The notes below the pieces were generated by a model, which worked only from the letters and a program-made list of their open reading frames with translations, did not search any database and was not told the origin of the DNA. This document shows, piece after piece, positions 51,371 to 55,288 of a DNA stretch of 55,288 nt (within the stretch, counting starts at the first letter, position 1; each line of letters starts with the position of its first letter). The DNA lies in the NCBI GenBank assembly GCA_020026335.1, contig JAHHQO010000014.1, positions 1 through 55,288 on the forward strand, given 5' to 3'. The stretch comes from Alistipes sp. GTDB lineage: Bacteria > Bacteroidota > Bacteroidia > Bacteroidales > Rikenellaceae. A program made the translations under genes and the position numbers.

Positions 51371-51779
51371 ATGAAAGTCAATTTCAAGGTTGTCGTTTTA
51401 CCTGCGGTCGAATTATGAGACCCAAGAAGGCAAGCCCCCTGTTATGGTGCGTATTTTTCTGGACGGGGAAATGTTGAACCTTGGTTCGTCGGGGCTCAAT
51501 GTCGATAAAAAAGTATGGAACACCCCCACCAACCGGGCAATGGGACGCTCTGCAGATGTGTTGAATCTGAATACTAATTTGGATATGATTTCCTCTTCCC
51601 TGCAGAATATATTCAGAGATATGCAATATGATGAAATCATTTCATTGGATCGAATCAAAAGCATATATTTGGGAAAAGATAAAAAAGTATCCACTTTCAT
51701 ACCCTATTTTAACAAATACCTTGAAAACGTAAAGGCCGAAGTCTGAGTGGAAAACTCAAAGGTTTTGTATCAGAAGTAT
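51371..51779 (+). pseudogene. broken N-terminus of a Bacteroidetes tyrosine integrase
   Basis: The ATG at 51371 starts MKVNFKVV, but a single extra base around 51395 shifts the frame; from 51396 the protein continues as FYLRSNYETQEGKPPVMVRI in another frame. This Arm-binding N-terminus and the region DKKVSTFIPYFNKYLENV are typical of Bacteroidetes mobile-element integrases (normally about 400 residues). At 51744 there is a TGA, after which the same frame continues briefly as VENSKVLYQKY. The catalytic core with the Arg-His-Arg-Tyr residues is gone. It is a dead fragment, ending at the receptor gene. Confidence 0.85.
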
Positions 51780-51780
51780 A

Positions 51781-54189
51781 TTATTTCTTGAATCGTCCGA
51801 GGTGCTTTGTATCGGAATGGTCATCGGCTCCACGAACACGGCTCCTGCCGAATTTGTGCGAATATCTCATCTGAATGGTGATGTTATTCGTTCGGGGATC
51901 GATATTATACGAATAGGCATCTGTGACATAGTGATCCGACGGCTTGTAGTTAAGCAGGTTCAGCGCATCGATACTTAAAGCACCGCCAAACTTGAACACC
52001 TTGCTCAAGGAGACATTGAGCAGATGTTTGTGGTGGCCTTTTTTCAGAATACCCCGTGAGGGAGTATAGTAGTTGTAGCTCATGGAAGCTCTGATGCTTC
52101 TCTTTTGTGAAATTCTGAAGACATTACGAATGCCGGCATTGCCCATCCACGATTTGTAGCTGACATCATTGCCGTCGATAGTTCCATCGGTGACATCATA
52201 GTCGGCACTTGCGCTGAGCGACATTCGCCATACCCCCTTGAAGAAGACCTTGTCCATATTGAAATAGAAAGAGAGCGACTGTTCGTGACCGAAATTCGCA
52301 ATACTCCTCACCGTTGTATTGTCCTCTGCCGAATAGGTGTAGTCACTGAAAGCGTCGGAGCCATAGCTGTAGGAAGCACCGATGATGTAATCGTTCAAAA
52401 ACGAGTAGCTTAAATCCACATCGTTGTATATCATGGGTTTGAGATGGATATTACCCATTGTGTAAGTGTTTTCCGAGGTCCAGGTCTTGAACGGATTAAG
52501 ATTGTTATAGAACGGTCTTGTTATCGAACGGGAAACATCCAGTGAGATACCATGATCCCCGTCGGCCAAATCCACATAGATGCTTAACTCGGGGAAGAAA
52601 TTCCAATAGTTCCGATGAAATTTCTCCTTGGAAGTAATCTGATTGCCGTCGATAGCGGTATTTTCCACGCGCATACCCAACGAGGTACTCAACACATCAC
52701 CCCACTTTCTTTCGCAGGAAACATACAGCGCATGGACTTTCTCCTCATAAATGAAATGGTTGCTGAGGGTCGTATTGGGGACATACTCGCTGCCGTTGAA
52801 ATCATTGCGGATAAAGTCGTTCGACAGATGTGAGGCATTGAAGGCATATCCGGCCGAGAGATTGTTGTCTTCATCAAAACGATGCTTGTAAGACCCCTTA
52901 AACTCATATCCATAACTATCGACCGTGCTGTTCTGCCGGAACAGGGAATAGGGAATGAAACCGGTTGTGTCGGTCGCATTTGCATACTCCATCTGTCCCA
53001 AAGAAGTGTTCAGTGATGTTGAATAGTTGGCACTTATATCAAGATTGCTGCCCTTGTTATCCGTCCTGAGATTGTAGTATGCCACAACACTCATTTCCGG
53101 TCTGCGGAACGGATTGTCGGTCTGACTGACCGCCCTCGAAGACTTGTCCAATACACCATTGCGATAATTTGAACTTCCGGTGGTCGAGTTGCTGTTATAT
53201 TTCGAGCTCCCGATATGGAATGACGCTCCCACAACACTCCGTTTGGTCAAATCATAGGTCATATTGAGATTTCCCCCCAGGAAGTGACCCGATGATTCCT
53301 GTCGGTTGGAATTGAAAATATCCGTAGAGGTAGCGGTGTAGTTATAGGTCTCATCGGTTTCACTTTGAGAATTATGATAGGCATAGCTCAAGTTGGCCGA
53401 GGCATTGAACTTTTTCCTGGAATAACCCACATAGAGGCTCGTTCTCGGAGATACTCTTTCCCCGAGATATTCGCCGCTGATGCTCGCACTTCCGTTAAAT
53501 CCCTGACTGGGATTCTTCTTCATTACGATATTCAGGACGCCTCCCGTGGTCGATGCACTGTAAGAACTGTTGGGCGACATGATAATCTCAATGTTCTCAA
53601 TCTGACCGGCCGGTATGGAACGCAGCATCTCCATCAGCGAGGCGTTGTCCATCAGCGGTTTTCGGCCGTTGATATATATCGTAGACGTACCCTTGCCCAA
53701 TATGCTGACGGAGTTGTTTTCCAATGTTACCAGCGGGGTGTAATGCAACAGGTCATAACTGTCAAGACCCTGGACCTCCGTAAGATGAGGGGTGTATATA
53801 AACTTACCCGGCTTTTGCTTCAACCGCGGAGCTCCTCTGACCACCACCTCCTCCATGGCGGTGGCTGACTCCCTGAGAGTGATGACAGTTTCTTCGGATG
53901 CGGGTTTTACATAGGCCCTCTCATATCCCAGATGGGATACTTCAAGCAAGTACTTCTCACCGGGTCCGTTCAATCCTGTAAATTGGAAAACACCCTCCAC
54001 GCTTGTCACGCAGTGAGCGAGGGCAGTACTGTCCGGCAATTCGATACAGGAGACGACAGCTCCCACAACAGCCTCTCCTTGCGGGTCGAGAACTCGTCCT
54101 CGCAGTGATTGATGCTCCTGGGCATGAACAGAGAGCGCAAATAAAACAATGCTCAACAAAAAGCAGACACCTTTCCCGCAAACTTTCAT
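51781..54189 (-). CDS. TonB-dependent-type outer-membrane beta-barrel receptor
   Basis: This 802-residue protein has a signal peptide (about 1-23), then a carboxypeptidase-regulatory-like domain (about 27-110; LRGRVLDPQGEAVVGAVV), a plug (about 115-230; LMDNASLMEMLRSIPAGQIE) and a long Tyr- and Asn-rich barrel ending near residue 800. This layout fits the outer-membrane-beta-barrel/TonB receptor group. The ligand is unknown. No SusD partner or regulator is adjacent. Base composition is more AT-rich than in the core genes upstream, and it lies between an integrase remnant and an IS, suggesting acquisition by transfer. Confidence 0.88.
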   Translation of the reverse strand: MKVCGKGVCFLLSIVLFALSVHAQEHQSLRGRVLDPQGEAVVGAVVSCIELPDSTALAHCVTSVEGVFQFTGLNGPGEKYLLEVSHLGYERAYVKPASEETVITLRESATAMEEVVVRGAPRLKQKPGKFIYTPHLTEVQGLDSYDLLHYTPLVTLENNSVSILGKGTSTIYINGRKPLMDNASLMEMLRSIPAGQIENIEIIMSPNSSYSASTTGGVLNIVMKKNPSQGFNGSASISGEYLGERVSPRTSLYVGYSRKKFNASANLSYAYHNSQSETDETYNYTATSTDIFNSNRQESSGHFLGGNLNMTYDLTKRSVVGASFHIGSSKYNSNSTTGSSNYRNGVLDKSSRAVSQTDNPFRRPEMSVVAYYNLRTDNKGSNLDISANYSTSLNTSLGQMEYANATDTTGFIPYSLFRQNSTVDSYGYEFKGSYKHRFDEDNNLSAGYAFNASHLSNDFIRNDFNGSEYVPNTTLSNHFIYEEKVHALYVSCERKWGDVLSTSLGMRVENTAIDGNQITSKEKFHRNYWNFFPELSIYVDLADGDHGISLDVSRSITRPFYNNLNPFKTWTSENTYTMGNIHLKPMIYNDVDLSYSFLNDYIIGASYSYGSDAFSDYTYSAEDNTTVRSIANFGHEQSLSFYFNMDKVFFKGVWRMSLSASADYDVTDGTIDGNDVSYKSWMGNAGIRNVFRISQKRSIRASMSYNYYTPSRGILKKGHHKHLLNVSLSKVFKFGGALSIDALNLLNYKPSDHYVTDAYSYNIDPRTNNITIQMRYSHKFGRSRVRGADDHSDTKHLGRFKK

Positions 54190-54388
54190 AATCTACAGTT
54201 AAAAATTGGTTTCGGACTTATCAAATGAAATTGTATTTTTGAAAATAACAATTACAGTAACAATGTTAAGCAAATTGTTTTAATATACCAAATTTCTTTG
54301 ATATTTTTTAATAAAACCCGTTGGCGGAATTAATTTGATAAACATCTATGTGTAAAAAGATGTGCATCTCATTGATTATTAGTAAATA
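54190..54388. other. AT-rich spacer with possible IS left end
   Basis: This spacer lies between the divergent receptor and transposase genes. ACCCGTTGGCGG at 54316-54327 could be the left terminal repeat of the IS982 element, because family ends often begin ACC. The matching right end is outside the window, so this stays a guess. Confidence 0.35.
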
Positions 54389-54418
54389 GTGATTAAACAA
54401 TTAATTTACATTCAACGT

Positions 54419-55288
54419 ATGCACAACTTATATGCAATATTCGCAAAAATTCTAAACATATGCAAGCAAGTAGCTGGCAATATAGTCAATGAATTGGGAA
54501 ATGTTCCAAGAAGAGGTGTGGTCCCCAAATTCTCAGACCTTGAAATAGTAGCTTTGAATATGACATCAGAAGCTATTGGTATCGATAGCGAGTCTCTGTT
54601 GTTTGCAAAGCTAAAGGAATATAAGAATGAAATACCTAATCTTATTTCTCGTAAGCAATACAATGATAGACGTAAGATTACTTCATCCTTATGTAATACA
54701 ATCCGGGAAAGGTTGGCCGCCGTAATAGATGGAGGCGAAGACTATTTCTGTATAGGTTCAAAACCAATAGAAGTATGCCGTTTTTCCCGTTCTAAACGTT
54801 GTATTATGGGAAAGAATAATTTAGAGAAAGCTCCATCTCTTGGATATTGTGCATCGCAGGGTATGTATTATTACGGATATAAACTTCACGCTGTCTGCGG
54901 GTTAAGTGGAGTCATTCATTCCTTTGACCTTACCAAAGCAAGTGTACATGACATTCATTATTTGAAGAATCTAAAGGTGGATTACAGTAATTGCACAGTC
55001 ATAGGAGACAGAGGGTATATAAGTGCACAAGTGCAATTAGATCTGTTCGAAACTGCCAATATCAGACTGGAAGTTCCATACAGGTCTAATCAGAAAAACT
55101 GGAAACCGACATTTCCGGCTTTTGCCAAAGCGAGAAAAAGAATTGAAACTTTATTCTCGCAATTGTGTGACTAGTTTATGATTATAAGGAATTATGCGAA
55201 AAATACAGACGGATTGTTTACCCGGATTGTCGGGAAGATTAGCGCACTTACAATCTTGCAATACATCAACTATAAAAATAACAGACCC
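54419..55288 (+). pseudogene. broken IS982-family transposase, runs off the window
   Basis: I choose the ATG at 54419 (MHNLYAIFAKIL); a GTG at 54389 is upstream. The DDE transposase carries GVVPKFSDLEIVALNM, VHDIHYLKNLKVDYSN, the second Asp in IGDRGYIS and the Glu in RIETLFSQL. Two lesions are visible. At codon 113 the sequence is FCIGSKPIEVCR, where family members normally have Asp (IDSKPI), probably the first catalytic Asp. At 55172-55174 an in-frame TAG interrupts LCD-FMIIRNYAK, most simply from CAG. Downstream frame continues intact to the window edge. It is probably inactive. Confidence 0.85.

Overview
This window looks like a chromosomal segment of a gut-type Bacteroidales bacterium, possibly Rikenellaceae or Alistipes-like at low confidence. 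The evidence is Bacteroidetes promoters (TTG about 19-20 bases before TAnnTTTG), a clustered menaquinone pathway, Bacteroidetes-type integrase and outer-membrane receptor genes, and a tyrosine ammonia-lyase resembling the Flavobacterium enzyme.

Layout. (1) 1-500: a CGAACC hexamer repeat at the very edge, then non-coding DNA ending in a terminator. (2) 501-9857, all minus strand: XRE regulator, HIT protein, a membrane-anchored protein of unknown role, a bifunctional (p)ppGpp enzyme, recA, a Bcp peroxiredoxin, a zinc-ribbon protein, a WYL regulator and dnaA. (3) 10288-12030, plus: a phospho-sugar mutase. (4) 12142-17862, minus: menaquinone genes menF-menD-menB-menC-menE, tightly packed. (5) 18136-40013, plus: 21 nearly all touching or overlapping genes that form an aryl-polyene or flexirubin-like pigment cluster, ending in a strong terminator. 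(6) 40093-45921, minus: a four-gene run (sodium:solute symporter, golvesin-like secreted protein, YqeY, SBF transporter). (7) 46114-48912, plus: an SF1 helicase-nuclease. (8) 49113-50972, plus: a biotin-dependent carboxyltransferase subunit. (9) 51031-55288: an accessory stretch with a broken tyrosine integrase, an outer-membrane receptor and a broken IS982 transposase.

The pigment cluster is the main system. A tyrosine ammonia-lyase should make 4-coumarate. A PaaK-like ligase at the far end should activate it onto one of two acyl carrier proteins. Three Cys-containing ketosynthases with a Cys-less partner, a ketoreductase and two hotdog dehydratases would extend a polyene. A methyltransferase, a thioesterase, an FAD desaturase-like oxidoreductase, a glycosyltransferase, two acyltransferase domains, a deacetylase, a LolA-like carrier, an RND/MMPL exporter and an Ntn-hydrolase would tailor and move the product to the outer membrane. 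No DarA or DarB dialkylresorcinol genes are in the window, so the product may be an aryl-polyene lipid rather than a true flexirubin.

Unusual protein architectures stand out: a ketosynthase fused to a degenerate half-ketosynthase, a 1202-residue exporter-acyltransferase-methyltransferase-like fusion, and enzymes lacking expected catalytic residues. Functions were inferred by reading motifs only; no searches were run.
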